A DNA stretch of 64,000 bases from Caulobacteraceae bacterium (GCA_031291645.1 JARLIQ010000084.1:1-64000), one strand, 5' to 3'. Shown: positions 7,118 through 16,211, counted from the first letter of the stretch. Numbers and translations: made by a program. Notes: a model not told the origin generated them from the sequence alone.

Positions 7118-9960
7118 TGCCCCTGATCCAGGAAATCGACTACGGCACGCCAGCCCCCGCGTCGCAGGTCCAGGTCACCCTGACCATCGACGGCGAGCGG
7201 GTGAGCGCGCCCGCCGGAACCTCCATCATGCGGGCGGCCAAGATGGCCGGGACATCGATCCCCAAGCTCTGCGCCACGGACAGTCTGGAGGCGTTCGGCT
7301 CGTGCCGGCTGTGCCTGGTCGAGATCGAGGGCCGCGCGGGCGCGCCGGCCTCCTGCACCACGCCGGTCGCCGAAGGCATGGTCGTGCGCACCCAGACCGA
7401 GCGGCTGAAGAGGCTGCGCAAGGGGGTGATGGAGCTCTATATCTCCGACCATCCGCTGGACTGCCTGACCTGCGCGGCCAACGGCGATTGCGAGCTGCAG
7501 GACATGGCCGGCGCGGTCGGCCTGCGCGAGGTGCGCTACGGCTATGAGGGCGCGAACCACCTGGCGGACGCCAGCGACGCCTCGAACCCCTATTTCACCT
7601 ACGATCCGGCCAAGTGCATCGTCTGTTCGCGCTGCGTGCGCGCCTGCGACGAGGTGCAGGGAACCCTGGCGCTGACGGTCGCCCGGCGGGGCTTCGCCAG
7701 CCGCATCGCCGCCGGCCAGTCCGAACCCTTCCTGTCGTCCGAGTGCGTCTCCTGCGGCGCCTGTGTCCAGGCCTGCCCGACCGCGGCCCTGACCGAGGCG
7801 GCGGTGATCGAGATCGGCCAGCCCGAGCATTCGGCGGTCACCACCTGCGCCTATTGCGGCGTCGGCTGCGCCTTCAAGGCCGAGATGCGCGGCGAAGAGC
7901 TCGTGCGGATGGTCCCCTACAAGGACGGCAAGGCCAACCACGGCCATTCGTGCGTCAAGGGGCGCTTCGCCTGGGGCTACGCCACCCACCGCGAGCGCAT
8001 CCTCAAGCCGATGGTCCGTTCACGGACGGATGAGCCGTGGCGCGAGGTGAGCTGGGACGAGGCGATCGCCCACACGGCCTCCGAATTCAAGCGCATCCAG
8101 GCCCAGTACGGCCGCGCGGCGGTCGGCGCGATCACCTCCTCGCGCTGCACCAACGAGGAGACCTTCCTGGTCCAGAAGCTGGTCCGCGCCGGCTTCGGCA
8201 ACAACAACGTCGACACCTGCGCGCGGGTCTGCCACTCGCCCACGGGCTACGGGCTGAAGATGACCTTCGGGACCTCGGCCGGCACCCAGGACTTCGATTC
8301 CGTCGAGCACACCGACGTCATGCTGGTGATCGGCGCCAATCCGACCGACGGCCATCCGGTGTTCGCCTCGCGCATGAAGAAGCGCCTGCGCGCGGGCGCG
8401 AAGCTGATCGTGATCGACCCGCGCCGCACCGACCTGGTCCGCAGCCCGCACATCGCGGCGGACTTCCACCTGCCGACGCGCCCTGGGACCAACGTCGCCA
8501 TCCTGACCGCGCTGGCCCACGTCATCGTCACCGAGGGCCTGGCCGACGAGGCCTTCGTGCGCGAGCGCTGCGAATGGCAGGCCTTTCAGGACTGGGCCGA
8601 GTTCGTCGCCCGGCCCGAGCACAGCCCGGAGGCGGCCGAGGCCTTCACCGGCGTGCCGGCCGACCAGGTGCGCGGCGCGGCCCGGCTCTATGCGACCGGC
8701 GGCAAGGCGGCGATCTACTACGGCCTGGGCGTGACCGAGCACAGCCAGGGCGCCACCGCGGTGATGGCGCTCGCCAACCTCGCCATGGCGACGGGCAATA
8801 TCGGCCGGGCCGGCGTCGGGGTGAACCCGCTGCGCGGCCAGAACAACGTCCAGGGCGCCTGCGACATGGGCTCGTTCCCGCACGAGCTCAGCGGCTATCG
8901 CCACGTCTCGGAGGACGCCGTGCGGGACCTGTTCGGCGCCGCCTGGGGCGTCGAGATCGACGCCGAGCCGGGCCTGCGCATCAACAACATGCTCGACGCC
9001 GCCGTCGATGGGACGTTCAAGGCGATCTACATCCAGGGCGAGGACATCCTGCAATCCGACCCCAACACCCATCACGTGGCCGCCGGGCTGGCGGCGATGG
9101 AATGCGTCGTGGTCCAGGACCTGTTCCTCAACGAGACCGCCAACCGCGCCCACGTCTTCCTGCCCGGCTCGACCTTCCTGGAGAAGGACGGCACCTTCAC
9201 CAACGCCGAGCGCCGCATCCAGCGCGTGCGCAAGGTGATGAGCCCGCGCAACGGCTATGGCGACTGGGAGATCACCCAGCGCCTGTCCAACGCCCTGGGC
9301 TATCCGATGGCCTATGACCACCCCTCGCAGATCATGGACGAGATCGCCTGCCTGACGCCCACCTTCGCCGGGGTGTCGTTCGAGCGGCTGGACGCGCTCG
9401 GCTCGATCCAGTGGCCCTGCAACGACGCCGCGCCCGAGGGCACGCCGGTGATGCACATCGACCACTTCGTCCGCGGCCTCGGCCACTTCGTGGTCACCGA
9501 ATATGTGCCGACCGACGAGAAGACCGGCCCGCGCTTCCCGCTGCTGCTGACCACGGGACGCATCCTCAGCCAGTACAACGTCGGGGCCCAGACGCGGCGG
9601 ACCGCCAATTCGGTCTGGCACGCCGAGGACCGGCTGGAGATCCACCCGCACGACGCCGAGGAGCGCGGCGTGCGCGACGGCGACCTCGTGCGCCTGCAGA
9701 GCCGCACCGGTGAGACCGCGCTACGCGCCCTGATCACCGACCGGGTCGCCCCGGGCGTGGTCTATACGACCTTCCACCATCCGAACGGCTCGACCAACGT
9801 GGTGACCACCGAATTCGCCGACTGGGCCACCGACTGCCCGGAATACAAGGTCACCGCGGTCCAGGTCTCGCCGACCAACGGCCCCAGCGCCTGGCAGCAG
9901 GCCTACCAGGCCCAGGCCCGCCAGAGCCGCCGCATCGCGCCCGCCGAGCCGGCCGAATGA
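7117..9960 (+). CDS. fdsA: NAD-dependent formate dehydrogenase alpha subunit (Mo-bis-MGD catalytic subunit)
   Basis: The 947-residue catalytic subunit oxidises formate to CO2. Domains in order are: NuoG-like [2Fe-2S] ferredoxin (about 20-100; C-x10-C-x2-C), His/Cys [4Fe-4S] site (about 105-145), two [4Fe-4S] ferredoxin motifs (about 167-235; CIVCSRCVRAC and CVSCGACVQAC), the Mo-domain [4Fe-4S] site (TCAYCGVGCAF near 243, closing SCVKGRF) and the molybdopterin oxidoreductase core. C372 in VCHSPT is the expected molybdenum ligand, so this is a Cys- and not a Sec-type enzyme. The C-terminal dinucleotide-binding domain occupies about 800-925. It overlaps fdsD by ATGA. Confidence 0.95.
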   Translation: MPLIQEIDYGTPAPASQVQVTLTIDGERVSAPAGTSIMRAAKMAGTSIPKLCATDSLEAFGSCRLCLVEIEGRAGAPASCTTPVAEGMVVRTQTERLKRLRKGVMELYISDHPLDCLTCAANGDCELQDMAGAVGLREVRYGYEGANHLADASDASNPYFTYDPAKCIVCSRCVRACDEVQGTLALTVARRGFASRIAAGQSEPFLSSECVSCGACVQACPTAALTEAAVIEIGQPEHSAVTTCAYCGVGCAFKAEMRGEELVRMVPYKDGKANHGHSCVKGRFAWGYATHRERILKPMVRSRTDEPWREVSWDEAIAHTASEFKRIQAQYGRAAVGAITSSRCTNEETFLVQKLVRAGFGNNNVDTCARVCHSPTGYGLKMTFGTSAGTQDFDSVEHTDVMLVIGANPTDGHPVFASRMKKRLRAGAKLIVIDPRRTDLVRSPHIAADFHLPTRPGTNVAILTALAHVIVTEGLADEAFVRERCEWQAFQDWAEFVARPEHSPEAAEAFTGVPADQVRGAARLYATGGKAAIYYGLGVTEHSQGATAVMALANLAMATGNIGRAGVGVNPLRGQNNVQGACDMGSFPHELSGYRHVSEDAVRDLFGAAWGVEIDAEPGLRINNMLDAAVDGTFKAIYIQGEDILQSDPNTHHVAAGLAAMECVVVQDLFLNETANRAHVFLPGSTFLEKDGTFTNAERRIQRVRKVMSPRNGYGDWEITQRLSNALGYPMAYDHPSQIMDEIACLTPTFAGVSFERLDALGSIQWPCNDAAPEGTPVMHIDHFVRGLGHFVVTEYVPTDEKTGPRFPLLLTTGRILSQYNVGAQTRRTANSVWHAEDRLEIHPHDAEERGVRDGDLVRLQSRTGETALRALITDRVAPGVVYTTFHHPNGSTNVVTTEFADWATDCPEYKVTAVQVSPTNGPSAWQQAYQAQARQSRRIAPAEPAE

Positions 9961-10190
9961 GCGACGTAGCCCCCGGCACGGCTGAGAAACTGGTCCACAA
10001 GGCCAACCAGATCGCCCGCTTCTTCGGCGCCCAGCCTCACATCGACGCCGCCGCGGCGGTGACCGACCACATCCTCAAGTTCTGGCCGCAGCGGATGCAG
10101 GCCCAGGCGTTGGCCTGGATCGACGAGGGCGGCGAGGGGCTGGAGCCCCTGGCGAAAGAAGCCTTGGAACGGTTGCGTCCCGCCCGCTAG
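9957..10190 (+). CDS. fdsD: Formate dehydrogenase delta subunit
   Basis: This 77-residue FdsD-type protein (KLVHKANQIARFF, then VTDHILKFWPQRM) is the small delta subunit. In known Fds complexes it binds near the molybdenum domain and is needed for active enzyme. The start overlaps the fdsA stop (ATGA). The stop codon shares the sequence CTAG with the stop of the convergent small membrane-protein gene, a 4-nt tail-to-tail overlap. It completes the fdhD-mobA-fdsGBAD operon. Confidence 0.9.
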   Translation: MSDVAPGTAEKLVHKANQIARFFGAQPHIDAAAAVTDHILKFWPQRMQAQALAWIDEGGEGLEPLAKEALERLRPAR

Positions 10191-10444
10191 GCCCTGCCCG
10201 GCGTCCGGCTGGCGCCCTGCTCGACCGGCCAGCGCGTGGTCGCCAGAATCCAGAGCCCGATCGTCCGGCCGAACGGCAGGTAGGTGATCAAGGCCCACCA
10301 GCCGCTGAAACCCATTCGCCTGAGGATCATGAACGCCGGGATGACCACCAGCACGAGCTGGAACAGGAACGCGGCCAGCAGCAACCCCGGGAAGAAGGCG
10401 TGGAGGAAGGCCGCATGGGCCAGGAAAGGGTGTCGATAGATCAT
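10187..10444 (-). CDS. Small membrane protein, unknown function
   Basis: This 85-residue protein has two clear hydrophobic segments (about 9-38 and 44-66) and a basic C-terminal tail. The motif GFSGWWALITYLPFGR between the helices recalls small bacterial membrane proteins with a GWWAL-P-hairpin. I cannot assign a family with confidence. The longer frame upstream is antisense to purU; the ATG at 10444 was chosen because it precedes the first hydrophobic segment. Confidence 0.6.
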   Translation of the reverse strand: MIYRHPFLAHAAFLHAFFPGLLLAAFLFQLVLVVIPAFMILRRMGFSGWWALITYLPFGRTIGLWILATTRWPVEQGASRTPGRA

Positions 10445-10576
10445 GGATCGGCTCCTTGAAGGCGGCTCGATAGTGCTTGGATGGGTCGGACCCGCATAGA
10501 CGCCCCCGCCCCATCCGCTGGACCCCGCCCCCCGGGTGTGCGAGCTAGCGCCACCCTCTATTGACCCTGGCCGCCG

Positions 10577-11464
10577 ATGACCGCTTCCGAGACCCAATCC
10601 GCCGCCGCGCATGAGCGGCCTGCGTTCCTGCTCACCCTCTCCTGCCCCGACCGGGTGGGGATCGTCGCCGACGTCTCGCGCTTCCTGGTCGAGAACGACT
10701 GCAACATCCTCGAGAGCGCCCAGTACGGCGACGCGGGCAACCGGCGCTTCTTCTTCCGCACCAGCTTCGAGCCGCAGAGCGGCGCGACCCTGGCCGAGTT
10801 GCGCGCGGCCTTCACCCCGATCGCCGCGGCCTACGACATGAAGGCCGAATTCTTCGACCAGCGTCGCAAGACCGCGACCATCATCATGGTCTCGAAGTTC
10901 GGCCACTGCCTGAACGACCTCCTGTTCCGCTGGCGGATCGGCGCCCTGCCGATCGACATCAAGGCGGTGATCTCCAATCACACCGACTTCGCCTCGCTGG
11001 TCGAGGGCGCGGACCTGCCGTTCATCCACATGCCGGTGACGCCGGAAAACAAGGCCGACCAGGCCGCCCTGCTGGGCGAGGCGATCGAGGGCCTGGGCGC
11101 CGAACTGGTCGTGCTGGCGCGCTACATGCAGGTGCTGCCGGCCGAGCTGTGCGCCCGCTATCCGGGGCGGATCATCAACATCCACCACTCATTCCTGCCC
11201 AGCTTCAAGGGCGCGCGGCCCTATCACGCGGCCTACAAGCGCGGGGTGAAGCTGATCGGGGCAACGGCCCACTACGTCACCGAGGACCTGGACGAGGGCC
11301 CGATCGTCGAGCAGTCGGTCGAGCGGGTGCAGCACAGCCATTCGGTCGCCGACTACATCGCCGTCGGCCGCGACGTCGAAGCCCTGGTGCTGGCGCGGGC
11401 GGTGAAGTGGCACGCCGAGCGGCGGGTGCTGCTCAACGGCCAGCGGACGGTGGTGTTCCAATAG
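10577..11464 (+). CDS. purU: Formyltetrahydrofolate deformylase PurU
   Basis: PurU hydrolyses 10-formyl-THF to THF and formate. The 295-residue protein has an N-terminal ACT domain (about 15-95; LLTLSCPDRVGIVADVSRFL) and a C-terminal formyltransferase fold. The latter contains the catalytic-type INIHHSFLPSFKGARPYHAA segment and GATAHYVTEDLDEGPIVEQ, which carry the Asn/His/Asp active-site set of the family. Its position next to the formate dehydrogenase operon makes metabolic sense: the formate it releases can be oxidised to CO2 with NADH recovery. Confidence 0.94.
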   Translation: MTASETQSAAAHERPAFLLTLSCPDRVGIVADVSRFLVENDCNILESAQYGDAGNRRFFFRTSFEPQSGATLAELRAAFTPIAAAYDMKAEFFDQRRKTATIIMVSKFGHCLNDLLFRWRIGALPIDIKAVISNHTDFASLVEGADLPFIHMPVTPENKADQAALLGEAIEGLGAELVVLARYMQVLPAELCARYPGRIINIHHSFLPSFKGARPYHAAYKRGVKLIGATAHYVTEDLDEGPIVEQSVERVQHSHSVADYIAVGRDVEALVLARAVKWHAERRVLLNGQRTVVFQ

Positions 11465-11558
11465 CCCCGTTCGAGTGTGCGCCAGGGACGATCAGCGGCA
11501 AGGTGACGCGGGCGAGCCGCACCGCTATCCTTGGGCGCAAAATGGGAGCTGCCCAGTG

Positions 11559-12077
11559 ATGAAGCGTATTGGCGCCCTTGCCCTCGCGGCGCTGGCCTTG
11601 GCCGCCTGTGCCACCGAAACCGGCCCTCGACTCGGCCCCGGACCGGCCGCCCCTGCGCCGCCGCCGCCTCCGCCGCCCCCTGCCGCGGCCACGATCATCG
11701 GCCATGGCGCCTACCGCCTGCGGTCGGGCGCCCACGGCGACTGCACGGGCCTGTCGGTCGCGCTGATGCACGACACCCCCGGCTTCCGCCGCCGGATCCT
11801 GGCCCTCTACGGCTCGGCCGAGAGCGCGCGGCTGGAGATCGGGACGGTCAAGGCCCGCTCGGCCAAGCTCGGCCCCTCCGCCGAAAACCCCCTCGCCGCC
11901 TCCGTCCAGTGCGAGGCGGGCGGCGCCTTCAGCTTCCGGGACGTCGCCGGCGGGTCCTATTTCATCATCGCCCGGGTCAAGGTGGTGACCGCCCAGGGCG
12001 CGCTCGAGGACCTGGTGGTCATGCGCCACATCGACCTGATCGACGGCCAGACCCGGGACGTCTCGCTCGCGCCCTGA
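11559..12077 (+). CDS. Hypothetical lipoprotein with proline-rich linker
   Basis: The 172-residue protein begins with a lipoprotein signal (MKRIGALALAALALAAC, lipobox LAAC, Cys17), so it is probably membrane-anchored in the periplasm. A linker with an uninterrupted run of prolines (about 29-42) leads to a globular domain (about 46-172). That domain has two cysteines (GDCTG and SVQCE) and a predicted beta-sandwich-like pattern (FSFRDVAGGSYFIIARV), resembling carboxypeptidase-regulatory or prealbumin-like folds. A start at 11475 is open but would bury the signal sequence, so 11559 is preferred. Confidence 0.7.
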   Translation: MKRIGALALAALALAACATETGPRLGPGPAAPAPPPPPPPPAAATIIGHGAYRLRSGAHGDCTGLSVALMHDTPGFRRRILALYGSAESARLEIGTVKARSAKLGPSAENPLAASVQCEAGGAFSFRDVAGGSYFIIARVKVVTAQGALEDLVVMRHIDLIDGQTRDVSLAP

Positions 12078-12098
12078 CGGGCGCCGGCCGCAAGGGCG

Positions 12099-12518
12099 AT
12101 GATCCCCGTCACCGACGCCATCGCCCTGGACGAGGCCGAGCTGGAGGAGCGTTTCGTGCGCGCCTCCGGCCCCGGCGGCCAGCACGTCAACAAGACGTCG
12201 ACGGCGGTCGAGCTGAGGTTCGACGTGCGTGGCTCGCCCTCCCTGCCCGAGGACGTGAAGGCCCGCCTCGGGGCCCTCGCCGGCAGCCGCATGACCCAGG
12301 ACGGGGTGCTGGTGCTGTTCTCGCAAGGCTCCCGGTCGCAGGAGATGAACCGCCAGGAGGTGCGCGAGCGCCTGGCCGAGCTGATCCGCCGCGCGCTGTA
12401 CAAGCCCAAGCCCCGCAAGCCGACCAAGCCGACCTATGCCTCCAAGCTGCGCCGCCTGGAAGGCAAGTCGCGCCGGTCGGGCGTCAAGTCGATGCGCGGC
12501 AAGCCGCCACCGGACTGA
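12099..12518 (+). CDS. arfB: Alternative ribosome-rescue factor ArfB (class I release-factor-like)
   Basis: ArfB hydrolyses peptidyl-tRNA on stalled ribosomes. The 139-residue protein has the GGQ catalytic motif (26-28 in GPGGQHVNKTSTAVELRF) and lacks codon-recognition domain 2. It ends in the basic tail typical of the family (KPKPRKPTKPTYASKLRRL and following), which enters the mRNA channel. It lies 21 nt after the lipoprotein gene and may share its transcript. Confidence 0.92.
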   Translation: MIPVTDAIALDEAELEERFVRASGPGGQHVNKTSTAVELRFDVRGSPSLPEDVKARLGALAGSRMTQDGVLVLFSQGSRSQEMNRQEVRERLAELIRRALYKPKPRKPTKPTYASKLRRLEGKSRRSGVKSMRGKPPPD

Positions 12519-12527
12519 ATTGACAGC

Positions 12528-12986
12528 TCAGGGCTGGCGGCCCTTTCCGGACGTCTGGGTGAAGACCGGCGCATCCGCCAGCCTGGTCCAGGTCTGGGTC
12601 CGGCAGAACGGCGCGACGACGCAACCCTTCAACAGCAGCTCGCCGTTGGCGGTCAGCTCCATGACGCCCCGGTAGGTCGATCCCTCTTCCGGATTGTAGA
12701 CCCAGCCGTCGCCCCAGCGGTTGCGCCCGATGGGGGTGACCTTCAGGACCAGCAGATCCTTCAGCGCCCGGCCCTGGAGGGTCTGGTCGCGGTTGCGGAC
12801 GTCCTTCTGGTCCGGATAGGCCCGCAGGCGCGGAGAACTGACGATCCGGCCGCAGACGGCCGCGCCGCAAGGCTCGATGCGGACCACCGAGCCGCCGTCG
12901 ACCGGGGTTCGCCAGAGGCCGAACGCCCCATCGCCGCCGCCGGCCGGGGCCCCGGCCATCGCCAGACTGAGAACGACGCCGATCAC
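12528..12986 (-). CDS. DUF2147-family secreted protein
   Basis: The 152-residue protein has an N-terminal signal sequence (about 1-15) and a DUF2147 domain. Typical features are FGLWRTPVDGGSVVRIEPCG near the N-terminus, the Cys pair AAVCGRIV, then LLVLKVTPIGRNRWGDGWVYNPEEG and a C-terminal KGCV. DUF2147 proteins are small exported beta-barrel proteins of unknown function. The start overlaps the stop of the upstream hydrolase gene (ATGA), so the two form an operon. Confidence 0.85.
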   Translation of the reverse strand: MIGVVLSLAMAGAPAGGGDGAFGLWRTPVDGGSVVRIEPCGAAVCGRIVSSPRLRAYPDQKDVRNRDQTLQGRALKDLLVLKVTPIGRNRWGDGWVYNPEEGSTYRGVMELTANGELLLKGCVVAPFCRTQTWTRLADAPVFTQTSGKGRQP

Positions 12987-13837
12987 GACGCCGCCCCGCC
13001 GTAGGCCGTAACGAGGCCGCGCTCGGCCGCCGCCGCCAGGGCCCGGTCATCGTGGTTCCAGGGATGAAAGCCCGGCAGGAAATAGGACAGGTAGGCGCCC
13101 AGCACCTGCCGCAGCACCCCCGGCCGTATCAGCAGGTAGGCGAACAGCCGCCGCCAGGTGGCGGGCCGGTTGACCCCGTGCGCGGTGAAGATGTCGGCGA
13201 TATTGCGTCCGACGGTCCCAAACAGGATCCAGGTGGACGCGCCCATGGTCGAGACGCGCAGCGCCCAGCGCCGCCACCCCGGCATGTTCTGCGTCGCGGC
13301 CAGGAAGGTGTCGTAGGCGACGGCCTTGTGCTCGACCTCCTCGATCGCGTGCCAGCGCCACATGGCCTTCGCCTCGTCCGAAGCGCCCTCCATGTGCCGG
13401 GGATCCGCCAGCAGCGCGTGGGCCAGGATGGCGGTGAAGTGCTCCATGGCGATGGTGGCGCCCAGCTGCTGCAGCGCGGGCCGGGTGCGGGCGAAATCGA
13501 GACGCGCCTTGACCCGCGCCTCCAGCGCCGCGACGTCGACGCCGTGGTCGGCCACCTGCTTGTTGAACACGATGTGCTCGCGGGTGTGCATCGCCTCCTG
13601 CGACAGGAAGCCGGCGATCTGCGCCTTCAGGGTCGGCGGGACCTGGTCGCGGTAGCGCCGCACGCTGTCCATGAAGAAGCGCTCGCCGTGCGGAAAGGTC
13701 GTGGACAGGGCGTTGAAGAAGGTTGTCGCGACCGGATCGTCGCCCAGCCACCAGCGGCGATCGGACGCCTTGGCGCCGAAAGACAGGTCACGGGGTTGGA
13801 TAGTCAGGTCCGGCGGCGTCCGAGGGGTCTGTGTCAT
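12983..13837 (-). CDS. Predicted metal-dependent hydrolase (PF10118-type, diiron-like)
   Basis: The 284-residue protein matches the family of predicted metal-dependent hydrolases: FFNALSTTFPHGERFFMDSVRRY, then FLSQEAMHTREHIVFN, EHFTAILAHALL and WHAIEEVEHKAVAYD. The repeated Glu and His residues in helices are the probable ligands of a diiron centre as in ferritin-like enzymes. The substrate is unknown. The ATG at 13837 was chosen over an upstream in-frame ATG (14008) because homology begins here. The neighbouring divergent TetR gene is a likely regulator. Confidence 0.82.
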   Translation of the reverse strand: MTQTPRTPPDLTIQPRDLSFGAKASDRRWWLGDDPVATTFFNALSTTFPHGERFFMDSVRRYRDQVPPTLKAQIAGFLSQEAMHTREHIVFNKQVADHGVDVAALEARVKARLDFARTRPALQQLGATIAMEHFTAILAHALLADPRHMEGASDEAKAMWRWHAIEEVEHKAVAYDTFLAATQNMPGWRRWALRVSTMGASTWILFGTVGRNIADIFTAHGVNRPATWRRLFAYLLIRPGVLRQVLGAYLSYFLPGFHPWNHDDRALAAAAERGLVTAYGGAAS

Positions 13838-14075
13838 GAACGATCTCGTGGCGGAATGTTCGGGGAGGAACGATCGATTGGAGCGCCTAGGGCCGAGGCT
13901 GCGGCGGACCAGCCTTGGCGAAAGCGGAGGCGAAACGCTGGCGCGGGAGGGGTCGGAATGTAGAAAAGCTGCGCCATTGCCGCGACATCTTGTAAACTCG
14001 CTCGTCAATAGGGTCCGACGTCCACGGCGGCGCCTTGGCGCCGGGGCGGTCGCTTCCGCTCGAAGCGATGCTATC

Positions 14076-14094
14076 TACACTAATGTAAGTTACA
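14076..14094. promoter_or_regulatory. Nested palindromic operator, probable TetR site
   Basis: TACA-N4-TGTA (14076-14087) overlaps a perfect 11-bp palindrome TGTAAGTTACA (14084-14094) that ends 3 nt before the tetR ATG. The position in the 260-bp divergent region suits autorepression and control of the hydrolase operon. Confidence 0.5.
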
Positions 14095-14097
14095 GAC

Positions 14098-14712
14098 ATG
14101 TCAATACAGAACAACGAAACTCCCGCCAAACCCAAGCGCCGCCGCCGCGGCCCCGAGGAGGCGCGCGAGGAAGCGCTGGCCGCGGCCCGCGCCCTCCTGC
14201 TTGAGGCCGGCCCCGATGCGATCACCCTGAAGGCCGTCGGCGACAGGATCGGCGTGACCCACGCCAACCTGATCCACCATTTCGGCTCGGCCGCCGGACT
14301 TCAGTCGGCGCTGATGGAATCGATGGTCCGCGACCTGACCGACGCCCTCGCCGCCGCGGTGGTCCACCTGCGTTCCGACGCCGGCGCGCCGCGCGCGTTG
14401 GTCGACTCGGTGTTCGACGCCTTCGACCAGGGCGGCGCCGGGCGCCTCGCCGCCTGGATCGTGATGTCCGGCGACATGAAGCAGCTGGAGCCCGTGCGCG
14501 CCGCCGTGGAGGACCTCGTCGAGGCGATCTACGAGAAGTTCGCGGCCGAGGGCGAGCAGACCCGCAGCCGCATCACCGCCGCGGTGCTGTTCATGGCGCT
14601 GAGCGCCTTTGGCGACGCGGTGATCGGCGAGCCGTTGCGTGCGATGCTGGGACGCGACGCGGACAGCACGCGACGGATGGTCGCCCGGCTGCTGCCGACC
14701 TTCCTTTACTGA
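14098..14712 (+). CDS. TetR-family transcriptional regulator
   Basis: The 204-residue protein has a basic N-terminal arm (KPKRRRRG) and a TetR helix-turn-helix (about 20-66; ITLKAVGDRIGVTHANLIHHFGS). A helical ligand/dimer domain occupies the rest. It is divergent from the hydrolase-DUF2147 operon, the most probable target. A palindrome directly upstream of its start suggests autoregulation. The ligand is unknown. Confidence 0.9.
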   Translation: MSIQNNETPAKPKRRRRGPEEAREEALAAARALLLEAGPDAITLKAVGDRIGVTHANLIHHFGSAAGLQSALMESMVRDLTDALAAAVVHLRSDAGAPRALVDSVFDAFDQGGAGRLAAWIVMSGDMKQLEPVRAAVEDLVEAIYEKFAAEGEQTRSRITAAVLFMALSAFGDAVIGEPLRAMLGRDADSTRRMVARLLPTFLY

Positions 14713-14831
14713 CGTCTCCCCGCGAACGGCGGGACGCCCTGGCGAGATTGAACCGCCGGCCAAACGACCGTTGCATCGCGCTTTGCGTCCGCTAGGGTCC
14801 GCGCGCATTGGATGGGCGCAGGAGGTGCGTG

Positions 14832-15341
14832 ATGCGGGTTGTTGTTTCCCTGATGGCCGTAGCGGCCGGGGCGGTTCTTCTGTCCGGCTGCGGCAAGAAG
14901 CAGGAGACGGCCGAGCAACCCGCCTCGCCGAACGAGCCGGCGTCCGCGCCGGCGGTCCCGGCCGGCCCCACGCACGAACAGGCTGAGGCGCTGGTCGCGA
15001 CCCTGCCCGCCCCCTACAATACCGGCGACATCGAAAAGGGCCGGCTGACCTTCGGCCAGTGCCGCGCCTGCCACACGCCCGAACAGGGCGGCCCGAACAT
15101 GACCGGCCCGAACCTGTGGGGCGTCTTCGGCCGCAAGGCCGCCAGCATCCAGGGCTTCAACTATTCCGATGGACTGAAGGCCAGCGGCATCACCTGGGAC
15201 GCCGCCCAGATCGACAAGTGGATCACCGACCCGCGCGCCATCGTGCCCGACACGCGCATGTCCTTCCTGGGGCTGAAGAACCCGCAGGACCGGATCAACG
15301 TCGTCGCCTACCTGAAGACCGTCACCACCGCGCCGCAGTAG
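14832..15341 (+). CDS. Membrane-anchored class I cytochrome c (lipoprotein)
   Basis: The 169-residue protein starts at an ATG with SD GGAGG 6 nt upstream. A lipoprotein signal ends at LSGC (Cys20), followed by a Pro/Ala/Glu linker (about 24-57). A c-type haem domain then shows C77-R-A-C80-H81 and a Met ligand at 143 (DTRMSFLGL). The arrangement (GPNLWGVFGRKAAS, then KWITDP) is that of small cytochrome c of the c5/c552 type. It is likely a periplasmic electron carrier tethered to the membrane; its partner is not shown by the context. Confidence 0.88.
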   Translation: MRVVVSLMAVAAGAVLLSGCGKKQETAEQPASPNEPASAPAVPAGPTHEQAEALVATLPAPYNTGDIEKGRLTFGQCRACHTPEQGGPNMTGPNLWGVFGRKAASIQGFNYSDGLKASGITWDAAQIDKWITDPRAIVPDTRMSFLGLKNPQDRINVVAYLKTVTTAPQ

Positions 15342-15410
15342 GACGCCTGGCTCGAGGCGGGCTTCGCCGCCCGCCTCGCACCCGTGCGATCACGGCCGTC
15401 TGGTCAGTCC

Positions 15411-16211
15411 TCAGGCGTCGTAGCCGGGCAGCTCCCGGTCGAGACGGCGCAGGCAGCCCGGCCAGGCCAGCCGGCCGGCGCCGCCCAGCCCCATCTGCAT
15501 CTGGCCGCGCACCTCGGCCTGGGCCGCCTCGGGGGCGATCAGCACCCCGTCTCGCCCGGCGCTGAGCGCCATCACCTGCTGGGCGCAGGCGCGCTCCAGG
15601 AAGAACATGCCCATCCAGCACTCCGCCGCGGTCGAGCCGACCGAAAGGGTGCCGTGGTTGCGCAGCAGGAACAGTTTCTTCTCGCCGAAGTCCCCCACCA
15701 GCCGCTCGCGCTCGTCCAGGTTCAGGGCGATGCCCTCGTAGTCGTGATAGGCGATCTGCGGCAGCACGATCAGCGCATGCTGCGACAGCGGCAGCAGGCC
15801 CTCGGCCTGGGCGGCCACGGCCACGCCCTGGTCGGTGTGCAGGTGCATCACATAGTGGGCGTCTTCGCGCGCGGCGTGGATGGCCGAGTGGATGGTGAAG
15901 CCCGCCGGATTGATGAAGTACGGCGTCTCCTGGATGATATTGCCCTCGAGATCGACCTTGACCAGGGCCGAGGCGGTCATCTCGCCGAAGAACAGGCCGT
16001 AGGGGTTGATCAGGAAGTGGTGCTCGGGCCCCGGGATACGGGCCGAGATGTGGGTGAAGATCATGTCGTCCCACCCGTGCAGCGCGACCAGGCGGTAGAG
16101 CGCCGCGAGGTCCACGCGGGCCTTCCATTCCTCTTCGCTGACCTTGCCCTTCAGCGAGGCGGCGCCCACGATCGATCCGTCAGCCACGGCGGTCTCCTTC
16201 CTGCCAAACAA
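15411..16211 (-). CDS. Class II aldolase/adducin-family protein
   Basis: The 266-residue protein carries the class II aldolase/adducin fold: LYRLVALHGWDDMIFTHISA, the metal-binding HLHTDQG (two His), YHDYEGIALN and RNHGTLSVGST (third His). Relatives are zinc aldolases such as fuculose-phosphate aldolase, but many members in this clade have unknown substrates. A second possible start (MADGS-type GTG) lies just downstream. It is divergent from the DUF2336 gene. Confidence 0.82.
   Translation of the reverse strand: MFGRKETAVADGSIVGAASLKGKVSEEEWKARVDLAALYRLVALHGWDDMIFTHISARIPGPEHHFLINPYGLFFGEMTASALVKVDLEGNIIQETPYFINPAGFTIHSAIHAAREDAHYVMHLHTDQGVAVAAQAEGLLPLSQHALIVLPQIAYHDYEGIALNLDERERLVGDFGEKKLFLLRNHGTLSVGSTAAECWMGMFFLERACAQQVMALSAGRDGVLIAPEAAQAEVRGQMQMGLGGAGRLAWPGCLRRLDRELPGYDA

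Noticed and set aside
8020..9651. A long antisense frame over fdsA
   Set aside because: High GC gives long open frames on the opposite strand. The translation is low-complexity with no domain, while the sense strand encodes a complete catalytic subunit.
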